Source: JABMNT01 sp048262655
GTDB taxonomy: Bacteria > Pseudomonadota > Alphaproteobacteria > Rhodospirillales > Casp-alpha2
DNA: 64,000 bases
NCBI GenBank assembly: GCA_048262655.1
Contig: JBLXEY010000002.1
Location: 124,001 to 188,000 of the forward strand
Direction of reading: 5' to 3'
The notes below the pieces were generated by a model. It worked only from the letters and a program-made list of their open reading frames with translations, was not told the DNA's origin and searched no databases. This document shows positions 24,589 through 34,119 of this stretch, piece by piece; within the stretch, counting starts at the first letter, position 1, and each line of letters starts with the position of its first letter. The position numbers and the translations under genes were made by a program.

Positions 24589-26697
24589 ATGGCCGACCTT
24601 TTTGATCACGCAAAAGCAATTGATGAGACTCCGCAAGCGGAGACGAAAGCAACGGCAAAACCGACCACGGTCGCAAAGGCCGCGAATTCCAATCAGGCTG
24701 ACGTGACATCAAAGCCAACGTCGTCTCCAAAAACATCAAAAAATGGTTCGTATTCGGCAAAGGACATTGAGGTCTTGGAGGGGCTTGAGCCGGTTCGCCG
24801 GCGCCCGGGTATGTATATTGGCGGCACAGATGAACGCGCCTTACATCATTTGGTGGCTGAAATTCTCGATAACTCCATGGATGAAGCCGTAGCAGGCCAT
24901 GCCAGCCACATCAGTCTGGAACTCTGTGAAGATCAGACGGTCATTGTCTCAGATAACGGCCGGGGAATTCCGACCGACCCTCACCCCAAGTTTAAAGATA
25001 CGTCAGCGCTGGAAGTGATTTTAACAACCCTGCATTCCGGGGGGAAATTCTCTGGTGATTCTTACGAAACCTCAGGCGGATTGCATGGCGTTGGCATGTC
25101 AGTTGTTAACGCCCTGTCTGATAATTTTCAGGTCGAGGTCGCACGCGACAGAAAGATTTGGCAGCAGTCTTACTCCCGAGGCAAACCGCTGGGCCCCTTG
25201 AGAGAGATTGGCGGAACTCAGAACCGACGGGGCACGACTGTCAAATTTCATGCAGACGGCCAGATTTTTGGCGCGAAGGCACAGTTCAAGCCGCAGACCC
25301 TCTATAAAATGGTTCGCTCGAAAGCCTATTTGTTCCGCGGCGTCGAGATTCGTTGGAAATGCGATTCGCGCCTTATCAAGGCGGATGATGATACGCCGGA
25401 GACCGCAACACTGCATTTTCCGGGTGGCCTGTCTGACTATCTGGTATCTGCCTTGGGGACACGCAAAACGGTAACGCCGATGCCGTTTGCCGGTGAATCG
25501 AAGCTGAATGGCAGCGGAGGTAAGGCAGAATGGGCGATACACTGGCCCATCGATGAAGACCCGTTTTTTAATTCCTATTGTAACACAGTCCCTACCCCCC
25601 TTGGCGGAACCCACGAACAGGGCTTTCGATCTGCCCTGGCAAAGGGGATTCGTGCGTACGGTGAACTGGTCGGAAATAAACAGGCGGCCAAGGTCACTGG
25701 CGACGATGTTGTGATGGGGGCCAGCATCATGCTTTCGGTCTTTATTACGGATCCACAATTCCAGGGGCAAACGAAGGACAAGCTGTCGACCCTGGAAGCG
25801 CAAAAGCTTGTTGAAAATGCCGTTCGGGATCATTTTGATCATTGGTTGTCAGGGGCACCGGATGCGGCAAAGGAGTTGTTGGAGCATTGTATCTGGCGCG
25901 CCGAAACACGCTTGAAGAAGCGCCAGGACAAACAAATGAAACGCCAGTCCGCAACCAAACGATTGCGGTTACCAGGCAAACTTTCTGATTGCACGAGTTC
26001 AAGTTCCGTTGGCACTGAAATATTTCTGGTTGAGGGTGACTCGGCCGGTGGATCTGCGAAACAGGCGCGGGACCGCAAGACGCAAGCCGTTTTGCCGCTG
26101 CGCGGTAAAATTTTGAACGTCGCCAGCGCAACGCGCGAGAAGATGCGGGCTAACCAGGAAATATCTGATCTCCATGAAGCCTTGGGCTGCGGTAGCGGCG
26201 ATGGGTTTATGGAAGATGATTTGCGTTATGAAAAAGTGATTATTATGACCGATGCTGACGTTGATGGCGCGCACATCGCATCGCTGCTGATGACTTTCTT
26301 TTATAAGGAAATGCCTGAACTTGTGAACACGGGTCACCTTTATCTCGCGCTTCCACCGCTATACCGCATCAGTCAAGGCGGCAAGACACTTTATGCCCGC
26401 GATGATCTGCACAAAGACGAATTGATGGAGAAAGAATTCTCGGGCCGCGGTAAAATTGATATCAGCCGTTTTAAGGGCCTGGGAGAGATGCCTCCGCGCC
26501 AGCTTAAGGAAACCACGATGGCACCCGAAAACCGTACCCTGCTCCGTGTTACGGTCCCAGCCGGGCGCAATGACGATGACATCATTGAAGCGCGGGACAC
26601 GGAGAAGCTCGTCGATGCCTTGATGGGCAAAAAACCGGAACTGAGATTCCAGTTTATTCAGGAAAATGCCCAGTTCATCGGAGAACTGGACGTATAA
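24589..26697 (+). CDS. parE: DNA topoisomerase IV subunit B
   Basis: 702 residues. GHKL ATPase motifs: VAEILDNSMDEAVAGHA, IVSDNGRGIPTDPHPK, SGGLHGVGMSVVNAL. TOPRIM: EIFLVEGDSAGGSAKQARDR and IIMTDADVDGAHI. The first ~60 residues are an Ala/Thr/Lys-rich low-complexity leader before the conserved IEVLEGLEPVRRRPGMYIGG. ParE rather than GyrB is indicated by the lack of the ~165-residue GyrB insert and by the PHPK motif. Partner parC is not in the window. A strong hairpin at 26915-26944 lies downstream. Confidence 0.95.
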   Translation: MADLFDHAKAIDETPQAETKATAKPTTVAKAANSNQADVTSKPTSSPKTSKNGSYSAKDIEVLEGLEPVRRRPGMYIGGTDERALHHLVAEILDNSMDEAVAGHASHISLELCEDQTVIVSDNGRGIPTDPHPKFKDTSALEVILTTLHSGGKFSGDSYETSGGLHGVGMSVVNALSDNFQVEVARDRKIWQQSYSRGKPLGPLREIGGTQNRRGTTVKFHADGQIFGAKAQFKPQTLYKMVRSKAYLFRGVEIRWKCDSRLIKADDDTPETATLHFPGGLSDYLVSALGTRKTVTPMPFAGESKLNGSGGKAEWAIHWPIDEDPFFNSYCNTVPTPLGGTHEQGFRSALAKGIRAYGELVGNKQAAKVTGDDVVMGASIMLSVFITDPQFQGQTKDKLSTLEAQKLVENAVRDHFDHWLSGAPDAAKELLEHCIWRAETRLKKRQDKQMKRQSATKRLRLPGKLSDCTSSSSVGTEIFLVEGDSAGGSAKQARDRKTQAVLPLRGKILNVASATREKMRANQEISDLHEALGCGSGDGFMEDDLRYEKVIIMTDADVDGAHIASLLMTFFYKEMPELVNTGHLYLALPPLYRISQGGKTLYARDDLHKDELMEKEFSGRGKIDISRFKGLGEMPPRQLKETTMAPENRTLLRVTVPAGRNDDDIIEARDTEKLVDALMGKKPELRFQFIQENAQFIGELDV

Positions 26698-26914
26698 GGC
26701 GTTCATCACTGGCTTCCGGTCGTCGCCTTTTACCGGTTAGCGACGTCAAATTGCCGCCTGTATGATTTGGCATGTCGCGCATGCGACATTCTGCCATCCT
26801 CCTATTACAACGCCAAGAAAGTTGAACCGCGCTTCTGTTTCCAAACGCATATCAAGTTGCAGTTAACCGATGCGCGTTAACGTTAATGAGGCTGTAAACG
26901 ATCGTAAGAATACC

Positions 26915-26944
26915 AAAGGCCCGATTGTTTCCAATCGGGCCTTT
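26915..26944. terminator. Bidirectional rho-independent terminator between parE and tRNA-Lys
   Basis: A perfect 13-bp stem, AAAGGCCCGATTG with CAATCGGGCCTTT, and a 4-nt loop. On the reverse strand it follows tRNA-Lys directly; on the forward strand it lies 218 bp past parE. Terminal A/T pairs supply short U-runs on both strands. Confidence 0.85.
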
Positions 26945-26953
26945 AATATAAAA

Positions 26954-27029
26954 TGGTAGGCACTACAGGATTCGAACCTGTGACCGTTCGATTAAAAGTC
27001 GAATGCTCTACCAACTGAGCTAAGTGCCC
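26954..27029 (-). tRNA. tRNA-Lys (anticodon UUU)
   Basis: 76 nt including an encoded CCA end. On the reverse strand: acceptor GGGCACT pairing with AGTGCCT (one G-U), D arm GCTCAGTTGGTAGAGC, anticodon loop CTTTTAA with anticodon TTT closed by TTCGA/TCGAA, T arm ACAGG-TTCGAAT-CCTGT, then ACCA. All arms fold. A terminator hairpin follows 9 bp downstream. Confidence 0.97.
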
Positions 27030-27174
27030 TTAGGCGAGGCGGAAATTAAGGTCGCCTAACCGTAGGGTCAATGCCTTATTTTAAGAATAGTCAAAAAACT
27101 GAAATTTTGTCGAATTTTATCTTCCGAAATGGCGGAAACAAGCCATTCTTGATTGTTCGCAATCCGTGCTATTT

Positions 27175-27675
27175 CTAGGTTGCCCACTGCTCTTGCAGGC
27201 GCTTTTTGACGCGTGGAGAGACAAAGTGTCCAATGTCTCCGCCGAGACGACCAATTTCCTTCACGAATCGCGACGCGATAAACTGATGATTTTCAGATGC
27301 GGTTAAAAAGACGGTCTCAATATCCGGGTTCAATCGACCGTTCATACTGGCCATCTGAAATTCATATTCAAAGTCGGAAACAGCGCGGAGACCACGAATA
27401 ATGACTTCTGCTTTAGCATCGGTAACAAAGTCCATGAGCAAGTTATCGAAGGGTTTGACCTCTATTCGGCTTGAAAAGTCAGCACCCAAAGCATCAATTT
27501 CGTCCCGGACCATATCGACCCGTTCTTCGACGGAAAACAGAGGGTCTTTGCCGATGTTGACGGCAACGCCAACCACCAGGCAATCGACAATCTTTGCCCC
27601 GCGCTTAATGATGTCCATGTGCCCATCTGTTACCGGATCAAAAGTCCCCGGGTAGACGCCCGTGCGTTCTCTCAT
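27175..27675 (-). CDS. coaD: Phosphopantetheine adenylyltransferase
   Basis: 166 residues. CoaD makes dephospho-CoA from 4'-phosphopantetheine and ATP. Nucleotidyltransferase motif YPGTFDPVTDGHMDIIKRG (T-x-G-H) at residues ~9-27; the distal FIASRFVKEIGRLGGDIGHF motif replaces ISS in the ATP-binding loop. IIRGLRAVSDFEYEFQMASMN is diagnostic. Its ATG overlaps the gyrA stop by 4 bp, the usual alphaproteobacterial gyrA-coaD unit. Confidence 0.96.
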   Translation of the reverse strand: MRERTGVYPGTFDPVTDGHMDIIKRGAKIVDCLVVGVAVNIGKDPLFSVEERVDMVRDEIDALGADFSSRIEVKPFDNLLMDFVTDAKAEVIIRGLRAVSDFEYEFQMASMNGRLNPDIETVFLTASENHQFIASRFVKEIGRLGGDIGHFVSPRVKKRLQEQWAT

Positions 27676-30557
27676 GAACGGCCCTCCTCGTCATCTCCTG
27701 AGACGGCTGCTGTGTCATCGGCCGCGCCCGAGGCCTGCTCGGGCGCCGTTGGTGCGGGAACCGGGTCGGCAGCCGCCGCCGTCGCGGCTCCTTCCGCCTG
27801 AACGTCGGCGTGATTTTCTGTGTTTTCATCGTCGTCGGCTTCATCGTCAATTTCACCCAGTCGACTGACCGATACGACCCGTTCATCTTCTGACGTATTG
27901 AAAACACTAACGCCTCGGCTTGACCGGCCGACAACGCTGATCTGGTTGACCGGACAACGGATAATTTGCCCTCCATCACTAACCATAACAACCTGGTCAG
28001 TATCGACGACGGTAAAGGCCGCAACAATTCGGGACGATTTGCCTTTGGCACGGCCAAGTTCGATACCTGTGATGCCCTGCCCGCCGCGTCCCGCGATCCG
28101 GTATTGGTAGGCAGATGTGCGTTTCCCCATACCGTCTTCAGTCAAGGTCAGGATGAACTCTTCGTTTTTCGCCATTTCGACGAATTCAGGTTCTGTTAAT
28201 CGTGCCGCAAGTTCCGTGTCGCGCGCCTTATCTTCTGCGCGATCTGTATAATCGGAGCCTTGCAAACGGCGATTGGCGTTGACCGCCTGCAGATAATCAT
28301 CGCGTTGTTCCGTCGCGACCTTGATGTGGCGGATGATCGACATGGCGATGATTTCATCGTCAGCCGCCAGTTTCATTCCCCGTACACCCGTCGAGGTGCG
28401 GCCCGAGAACACGCGAACAGCCGTCACCGGAAAACGAATAACCTTACCGCCAGCAGCCAGCAGGAGAACGTCATCGTCTTCCGTACAGGTATCAACGCGG
28501 ACCAAACTATCGCCTTCCATCAGTTTCATGGCGATCTTGCCATTGGCTTGAACCCGGACAAAGTCAGAGAGCGCGTTTCGGCGAATGTTTCCAGTTGCTG
28601 TTGCAAACATCACGAACAAATCTGCCCATGTGTCCTCATCTTCCGGCATCGGCATCAAGGTTGTAATGGTCTCACCTTCCTGAAGCGGCAGCAGATTAAT
28701 GAGCGCCTTGCCAATGGCCTGCGGCGTCCCAAGCGGCAGCTTATAAACTTTGGTCTTATAGACCATGCCGGTTGACGAGAAGAAGAGTACGGGCGTGTGG
28801 GTATTAACGACGAAAACCTGTGCGACAAAGTCTTCGTCACGGGTCGACATTCCCGAACGCCCTTTTCCGCCCCGTTTCTGCGCACGATAGGTCGAAAGCG
28901 GCACTCGTTTGACATAACCTGAATTGGTTACCGTGACGACCATGTCTTCTCGCTGGATGAGGTCTTCGAGATCGTGTTCAAATTCACTTTCCTCAATTGA
29001 GGTCCGCCGATCTGTGGCAAATTTTGTCCGAACATCAACGAGTTCCTGACGTAAAATGCCATAGAGTTTTTCGCGACTTTCGAGGATTGCAAGATACTCG
29101 GCAATCTCGGAACCCAATTCCCGCAGATCATTACCGATCTTGTCGCGTTCCAGCCCTGTCAGGCGGTGCAGGCGCAACTCAAGGATCGCACGCGCCTGAA
29201 TTTCGGACAATTTATAATGACCGTCAATGACGGCCTGTCCTGGCTCGTCAAGCAAGGCAATCATCGGGGCAACGTCTTCGGCAGGCCAATTGCGTTCCAT
29301 CAACTGGACCCGCGCCGTCTGCGGATCAGGTGCTGATCGAATGAGCGCAATGATTTCATCAATGTTGGCGACGGCAACAGCTAAACCTGCTAAAACGTGG
29401 GCCTTTTCACGCGCTTTCCCGAGCTCATATATTGTCCGTCGACGAATAACTTCTTCGCGGAATTCGACAAAGGCAACGATGATCTCGCGTAAATTCAATT
29501 GCTGCGGCTGACCGTTGTGCAGGGCCAGCATATTGACGCCAAAGCTGGTTTGAAGGGGCGTAAAGCGGAACAACTGAGCGAGGACAACCTCCTGCTCTGC
29601 ATCACGCTTAAGTTCGATGACAACCCGCACACCATCACGATCCGATTCATCGCGCAAATCCGAGATGCCTTCGATCTTTTTATCGCGCACGGCCTCAGCC
29701 ATGTTTTCGATCATCCGCGATTTATTCACTTGATACGGCACTTCATGAACAACAATCGCCATTCGGTCCTTGCGAATTTCTTCAAAGGATGTGCGCCCGC
29801 GCATGACCACAGAGCCACGCCCAGTGCGAAATGCGGACTGAATGCCCTGACGACCAAGGATCAGGCCTCCCGTAGGGAAATCTGGGCCATAGACGTGATT
29901 TTCAATGATTTCATCAATGGTGATTTCTGGATTGTCGATATAGGCGCAACAGGCATCGACAACTTCACCCAAATTATGCGGCGGGATGTTGGTTGCCATA
30001 CCAACGGCGATGCCACCGGCGCCATTGACCAGCAAATTCGGGAACCCGGCGGGAAGAACCTTGGGTTCTTTCATGGATTCGTCGTAGTTGGCCTGGAAAT
30101 CGACAGTATCGCGATCGATGTCTTCGAGCAATTCGTGGGCGGACCGGGCCAAGCGCGCTTCTGTATACCGCATGGCAGCCGCTTTATCGCCATCCATAGA
30201 ACCAAAATTGCCCTGCCCGTCAATCAGCGGCAAACGCAGGGAAAAGTCCTGTGCCATCCGGACCATGGCGTCATAAATGGCCTGATCACCATGTGGGTGA
30301 TACTTACCCATAACATCACCAACAATACGCGCTGACTTTCGGTAAGGTTTGTTAAATTCGTAACCGTTTTCTTTCATGGAAAACAGAATTCGACGATGCA
30401 CAGGCTTCAATCCATCGCGCACATCGGGGAGTGCGCGAGACACGATTACGCTCATCGCGTAATCGAGATAGCTCGAGCGCATTTCGTCTTCGATCGCTAC
30501 CGGTGTAACGTCGGAATCGGATGGCCCTTCAGGAGCCGTTTGGTTGTCTGATGTCAA
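27672..30557 (-). CDS. gyrA: DNA gyrase subunit A
   Basis: 961 residues. Breakage-reunion domain: RALPDVRDGLKPVHRRIL near 41-58, HPHGDQAIYDAMVRMAQDFS near 87-106, catalytic Tyr131 in AAMRYTEARL. The C-terminal domain carries the GyrA box QKRGGKGRSGM and further beta-pinwheel blades, then an acidic/Ala-rich tail of ~80 residues. Gln92 replaces the serine or threonine that most GyrAs have at E. coli position 83 (codon 30282-30284, CAG); Asp96 (E. coli Asp87) is kept. It is co-directional with coaD (overlap) and ssb upstream, with an MFS gene inserted between. Confidence 0.97.
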   Translation of the reverse strand: MTSDNQTAPEGPSDSDVTPVAIEDEMRSSYLDYAMSVIVSRALPDVRDGLKPVHRRILFSMKENGYEFNKPYRKSARIVGDVMGKYHPHGDQAIYDAMVRMAQDFSLRLPLIDGQGNFGSMDGDKAAAMRYTEARLARSAHELLEDIDRDTVDFQANYDESMKEPKVLPAGFPNLLVNGAGGIAVGMATNIPPHNLGEVVDACCAYIDNPEITIDEIIENHVYGPDFPTGGLILGRQGIQSAFRTGRGSVVMRGRTSFEEIRKDRMAIVVHEVPYQVNKSRMIENMAEAVRDKKIEGISDLRDESDRDGVRVVIELKRDAEQEVVLAQLFRFTPLQTSFGVNMLALHNGQPQQLNLREIIVAFVEFREEVIRRRTIYELGKAREKAHVLAGLAVAVANIDEIIALIRSAPDPQTARVQLMERNWPAEDVAPMIALLDEPGQAVIDGHYKLSEIQARAILELRLHRLTGLERDKIGNDLRELGSEIAEYLAILESREKLYGILRQELVDVRTKFATDRRTSIEESEFEHDLEDLIQREDMVVTVTNSGYVKRVPLSTYRAQKRGGKGRSGMSTRDEDFVAQVFVVNTHTPVLFFSSTGMVYKTKVYKLPLGTPQAIGKALINLLPLQEGETITTLMPMPEDEDTWADLFVMFATATGNIRRNALSDFVRVQANGKIAMKLMEGDSLVRVDTCTEDDDVLLLAAGGKVIRFPVTAVRVFSGRTSTGVRGMKLAADDEIIAMSIIRHIKVATEQRDDYLQAVNANRRLQGSDYTDRAEDKARDTELAARLTEPEFVEMAKNEEFILTLTEDGMGKRTSAYQYRIAGRGGQGITGIELGRAKGKSSRIVAAFTVVDTDQVVMVSDGGQIIRCPVNQISVVGRSSRGVSVFNTSEDERVVSVSRLGEIDDEADDDENTENHADVQAEGAATAAAADPVPAPTAPEQASGAADDTAAVSGDDEEGRS

Positions 30558-30724
30558 AAGATTTTACCAAATAATTTCAAGGACTTACAAGTGTTTCTAA
30601 AAGCAGGAATCGAATCGCTTATTAATCACCAAAATGTAACATTTCTTAGCCCCCTGTACAACCATTCAAGGGGTGTCAAATTTGCGAGTTTCTGGTGCTT
30701 TCAGGCACTGTATCCTGCGCGATG

Positions 30725-31924
30725 TCAGGTGTTGTGTTTGGGGGTGTAAATGAACTTGTACCAAATGACACTTGCGAACACCAAAGTCATCGGAATGGCC
30801 ATCCCGGCATTGACTGCCGCCCAGCCAATTTGGTGCTGAAGAATGCCCGATGAAAAGGCAGCGGTTGTCGTCGTTGCCAGAACCATGATTTCATTAGCAC
30901 CCTGCACTTTTGGCCGTTCTTCCGGTGTATAGGATTCCGTCAGCAACGTGGTTCCGCCGATGAACATAAAGTTCCAGCCCAGGCCAAGACAGACAAGTCC
31001 AATCGAGAAATTCGAATACTCAATGCCACTGAGGTTGATGGCCATGGCGCAGACATTAAGGAAGACCCCTGTCAGGATGATGTTCAGGACACCAAACTTC
31101 TTGATCAGGTTCCCTGTAAAAAAGCTGGGCCCAAACATCGCCAGAATGTGCCACTGAATGACGGTTGCGGAATCGCTATACCCAAAGCCGCAACCTTCCA
31201 TTGCTAACGGCGTAGCGGTCATAACAAGGGTCATTGTTCCATAACCCAGCATCGCCGACATGACGGCAACCACGAATACCGGCTGTCGCATGATGACCGT
31301 CAACGGTCTTCCGGCTTTTTTATCTTCGACTGTGCTGGGCGGGGGGATGCGGATCGCCTGCAGAATGACCAGAGTAATCGCGCAAAGCCCTGCAATAATG
31401 ACGTATATGCCCATAAACTGGATAGGCGCAAAAAGGTCCTGACTGAATATCCCCAATTGGGGACCTGCGACCGCCGCGAACACGCCTCCGACAAGGACAT
31501 AGGAGATTGCCTTGGCTTTGAACTCTGGCCCCGCTGAATCTGCGGCGGCAAAGCGAAAATACTGCCAAAATGCCACATGAAACCCGATCAATAGGCTGGC
31601 TGCTGCAAACAGCCAGAAACTCTGAATGTAAATAGCGTATGCGGCGAGCAAGCCGCCTAAAGCACCGACGACCTGTCCGATCGAAAAGCCCAGTCGGCGG
31701 CCAAATTTACCCATAAACAGCGATGCCGGAACCGTCGTCATGAAGGCCCCCGCAAACTGGAGAGCCAAGGGAACCGTTGCCAGTGACGGGTCGGGCGCCA
31801 GCATGTTCCCTGCCAGTGCTGACGCGGTCATGATCATCGACATCCCGGTCATGGCCAAGGCCTGACTTGCGCAGAGCACAACAACATTGTTTCGCACGTT
31901 TGAAGGGATGCCAGATGGTGACAT
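30725..31924 (-). CDS. Major facilitator superfamily transporter
   Basis: 399 residues, about 12 hydrophobic segments. The loop 2-3 motif appears as LFMGKFGRRLGFSIGQVVGA, fitting the MFS pattern. The YFRFAAADSAGPEFKAKAIS segment between helices 4 and 5 resembles a group of MFS proteins with no assigned substrate that I recall from proteobacteria. Located between ssb and gyrA, genes usually close together, so it looks like an insertion into a conserved block. Substrate unknown. Confidence 0.82.
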   Translation of the reverse strand: MSPSGIPSNVRNNVVVLCASQALAMTGMSMIMTASALAGNMLAPDPSLATVPLALQFAGAFMTTVPASLFMGKFGRRLGFSIGQVVGALGGLLAAYAIYIQSFWLFAAASLLIGFHVAFWQYFRFAAADSAGPEFKAKAISYVLVGGVFAAVAGPQLGIFSQDLFAPIQFMGIYVIIAGLCAITLVILQAIRIPPPSTVEDKKAGRPLTVIMRQPVFVVAVMSAMLGYGTMTLVMTATPLAMEGCGFGYSDSATVIQWHILAMFGPSFFTGNLIKKFGVLNIILTGVFLNVCAMAINLSGIEYSNFSIGLVCLGLGWNFMFIGGTTLLTESYTPEERPKVQGANEIMVLATTTTAAFSSGILQHQIGWAAVNAGMAIPMTLVFASVIWYKFIYTPKHNT

Positions 31925-32013
31925 GATGGTCGTCCTCAGACTGGAGTTAGAAAACAGCCAAAATAGGAGGTTCAGCTGCTAAGAATGGGTGAATTCAGGC
32001 TCGTTTAGGCGGG

Positions 32014-32517
32014 CTAGAAAGGAATTTCGTCGTCCAGATCGCCGCCTGCGGGAGCACCGCCACTGCCTTGATCCGGGCTGCCCCAGTCGGGTTCGCCGCC
32101 GCCGCTGCCGCCGCCATAGCTGCCACCGCTATCGCCACCACCAAATCCGCCGCCGCCGCCTTCGCCGCGCCCGTCGAGCATGGTCAGCGTCGAGTTAAAG
32201 CCCTGAAGAACGATTTCTGTCGTGTATTTTTCTACCCCATCATTGCCGGTCCATTTGCGGGTTTGCAAGGCACCTTCGATGTAAACCTTGGAGCCTTTTT
32301 TCAAATATTTCTCTGCAATTCCGGCAAGCCCTTCCGAAAAGACCACAATGCGATGCCATTCGGTTTTTTCTTTGCGTTCGCCGGAAGCTTTGTCACGCCA
32401 GGATTCAGAAGTTGCGATCGAGAAGTTGGCAATTTTGTTGCCGTTCTGGGCAAATCGAATTTCCGGGTCGCGCCCTAAATTTCCGACAAGAATGACTTTG
32501 TTTACTGATCCGGCCAT
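32014..32517 (-). CDS. ssb: Single-stranded DNA-binding protein
   Basis: 167 residues from ATG 32517, chosen because GGGAGG stands 5 nt before it and the protein then starts MAGSVNKVILVGNLGRDPEI. OB fold ~1-110 with WHRIVVFSEGLAGIAEKYL and KVYIEGALQTRKW; a glycine-rich linker follows; the C-terminal tip DLDDEIPF binds partner proteins. SSB coats single strands during replication and repair. In many genomes it is beside uvrA; here ~5.7 kb of accessory genes separate them. Confidence 0.97.
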   Translation of the reverse strand: MAGSVNKVILVGNLGRDPEIRFAQNGNKIANFSIATSESWRDKASGERKEKTEWHRIVVFSEGLAGIAEKYLKKGSKVYIEGALQTRKWTGNDGVEKYTTEIVLQGFNSTLTMLDGRGEGGGGGFGGGDSGGSYGGGSGGGEPDWGSPDQGSGGAPAGGDLDDEIPF

Positions 32518-32659
32518 TTGGGCCTCCCGCATGAGTTAATCGAAGTGAATTTCAGGCGACTATAAGGTGTCGGCACCCGGCGCGAAAGTCCGAAACCAGG
32601 GTTTTTCCACTACATCTTGTGGAATCCTGTGGAAAAAGCAGGATATCGGGGTGTTTGGG

Positions 32660-32899
32660 TTACTGGCGTGGCATTGGCGAAGGGGGTTGCGTTTGGTTTT
32701 GTGATTTCTCGATAAACTGGCGAACCGTCTCGACCAGTTGTTCTTCTTCCTCACCCAATTTAACCAATGCCAACAGGCCAATCTCGACCATTGCCATGCC
32801 ATAGACGTACTGATTGACGCCTTGCGCCTGAAACTGCTCGAGCGCCTCTGCTAAAATCACATCGGCTTTCTCAAAATCGGCATTCATATCGTCGTTCAT
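32660..32899 (-). CDS. Small acidic helical protein of unknown function
   Basis: 79 residues. No signal or membrane segment. The sequence is mostly amphipathic helix (FEKADVILAEALEQFQAQGV, then LGEEEEQLVETVRQFIEKSQ) with a Pro/Gln tail. The upstream GGAAACACG before the ATG gives a moderate ribosome site. I do not recognise a named family. It lies between ssb and the phyH/tetR region. Confidence 0.6.
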   Translation of the reverse strand: MNDDMNADFEKADVILAEALEQFQAQGVNQYVYGMAMVEIGLLALVKLGEEEEQLVETVRQFIEKSQNQTQPPSPMPRQ

Positions 32900-33004
32900 C
32901 GTGTTTCCTTCTTCACTTATGCCCGTTTAGACGGTGCATTTACTCTTTATTGATAACTGAAGCCCTAAAGTGACACGAATTATCTCAAACGAAAGGGTTC
33001 TGTT

Positions 33005-33202
33005 ATGCGGTTTGCCGTTGTTTATGAGAGCGATGCACGACGCTGGGCCGTCATTGACAGCCTGATGAGTGATGAGCCGCTTACCTATTTCGCTACCGAG
33101 TGGGATGCTGTCACCAAAGCCCACGAGGAAGAGCGTCTTTGGCGGACCCAGGAGACCCCGCGCCCGCGGTCTAACGCTGTTGCCCCTTCGCGTCAGGCAT
33201 GA
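33005..33202 (+). CDS. Small conserved-looking protein of unknown function
   Basis: 65 residues, with GAAAGGG about 8 nt before ATG 33005. The sequence starts MRFAVVYESDARRWAVIDSL and includes TYFATEWDAVTKAHEEERLW, a pattern (strand, then helix) reminiscent of tiny cytoplasmic alphaproteobacterial proteins annotated only as hypothetical. Its stop overlaps the end of the convergent phyH gene by 10 bp. No function can be assigned. Confidence 0.55.
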   Translation: MRFAVVYESDARRWAVIDSLMSDEPLTYFATEWDAVTKAHEEERLWRTQETPRPRSNAVAPSRQA

Positions 33203-33993
33203 CCAATCTCAAAATCGTTTAAACCTGACTGATCGACGCCGCTGACCAAAAACAAGGGGCGGTTCGAAAAGTTCACCGCATTGCCGTTGCGCTCAAGCTC
33301 CAGTCCCAGTTCCCGATCAAAATGCGATGAGGTTGGCATAAAGCGCAACACGTAACCCGCGCGACGCTTGGTTGATGTATTGTGGCGGGAACCATGCACC
33401 ATGTAGATATCGTGAAAGGACATCTGGCCGGGTTTCAGGATCATATCAACGGCGTTGTCTTCGTTGTACTGATCCTCATCCAGTTCCTGATTTAGGGTCA
33501 AATCATCGGCCGTGTTGGTGTGATGGCTGTAGACATCTTTGTTTTTGTGAGAGCCGGGGATCACCCGCATACAGCCATTTTCAACACCAACGTCGTCAAT
33601 GGCGATCCATGCCGTGCAACTGGCTAGCGGTTTAATGGGCCAGTACTGACCATCCTGATGCCAAGGTGTCGCCTTACCATTGCCAGCGGGCTTGCCAAAT
33701 ACTGTAGAACCCCAAAGCGCAATGTTTTCACCGATCAATTGACCCACCATTGCGACAATTTCCGGGTTACAGGAAAACTCGAGCCATTTTTCAGCGCGCG
33801 GTGATTTTAACCCTTGATGATTGCCCTGTGGGGCATGGGGAACGAACATCGCGTCGGCGGTTTTGTCTGGATTGGCTTCGATGAGTAATTCAAGCTCTGT
33901 CCGCATTTCATTGACGACGTCCATCGGCAATTGAAAGTCAGGTATTACGTAGCCGAGTTCATGATATTGATCTATTTGGTCCTGGGTTAACAC
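33193..33993 (-). CDS. Phytanoyl-CoA dioxygenase (PhyH) family protein
   Basis: 266 residues from GTG 33993, preferred because GGAGGAG lies 7 nt upstream and the protein then begins (M)LTQDQIDQYHELGYVIPDFQ, as PhyH proteins do; ATGs at 34020 and 34032 are also open. The Fe(II)/2-oxoglutarate site is visible: HxD in TPWHQDGQYWPI, the distal His in MVHGSRHNTSTKRRAGYVLR and the 2-OG-binding Arg. GCMRVIPGSHK is typical. Members hydroxylate diverse small substrates; this one cannot be pinned down. The start lies 126 bp from the divergent TetR gene, with a TetR-type operator between. Confidence 0.87.
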   Translation of the reverse strand: MLTQDQIDQYHELGYVIPDFQLPMDVVNEMRTELELLIEANPDKTADAMFVPHAPQGNHQGLKSPRAEKWLEFSCNPEIVAMVGQLIGENIALWGSTVFGKPAGNGKATPWHQDGQYWPIKPLASCTAWIAIDDVGVENGCMRVIPGSHKNKDVYSHHTNTADDLTLNQELDEDQYNEDNAVDMILKPGQMSFHDIYMVHGSRHNTSTKRRAGYVLRFMPTSSHFDRELGLELERNGNAVNFSNRPLFLVSGVDQSGLNDFEIGHA

Positions 33994-34093
33994 AGCGCCC
34001 TCCTCCGGTTGAGTAACCATACAAGCCTGCACAGTTTACCCCGCAGACGTCAGCAGGCAAGAAGAACCGAGCGAAGCGTCTTCGTCAGTTATG

Positions 34094-34109
34094 TTGAAGG
34101 ATCGTTCAA
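34094..34109. promoter_or_regulatory. TetR-type operator, copy 1 (tetR/phyH divergent region)
   Basis: TTGAAGGATCGTTCAA, matching the palindromic consensus TTGAAYGATCRTTCAA at all but one position. It sits 10 bp before the tetR start at 34120 and could repress tetR and the divergent phyH gene. Confidence 0.75.
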
Positions 34110-34119
34110 CACGGCTTAT

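Noticed and set aside
25099..25842. Reverse-strand 247-residue frame
   Set aside because: Antisense to parE within conserved ATPase/transducer sequence; no recognisable protein.
29499..30335. Forward-strand 278-residue frame
   Set aside because: Antisense to the gyrA core; His/Asp-rich composition is the complement of gyrA codons.
34009..34119. Longer start for the TetR regulator
   Set aside because: The extra residues do not resemble TetR, overlap phyH and include the operator.
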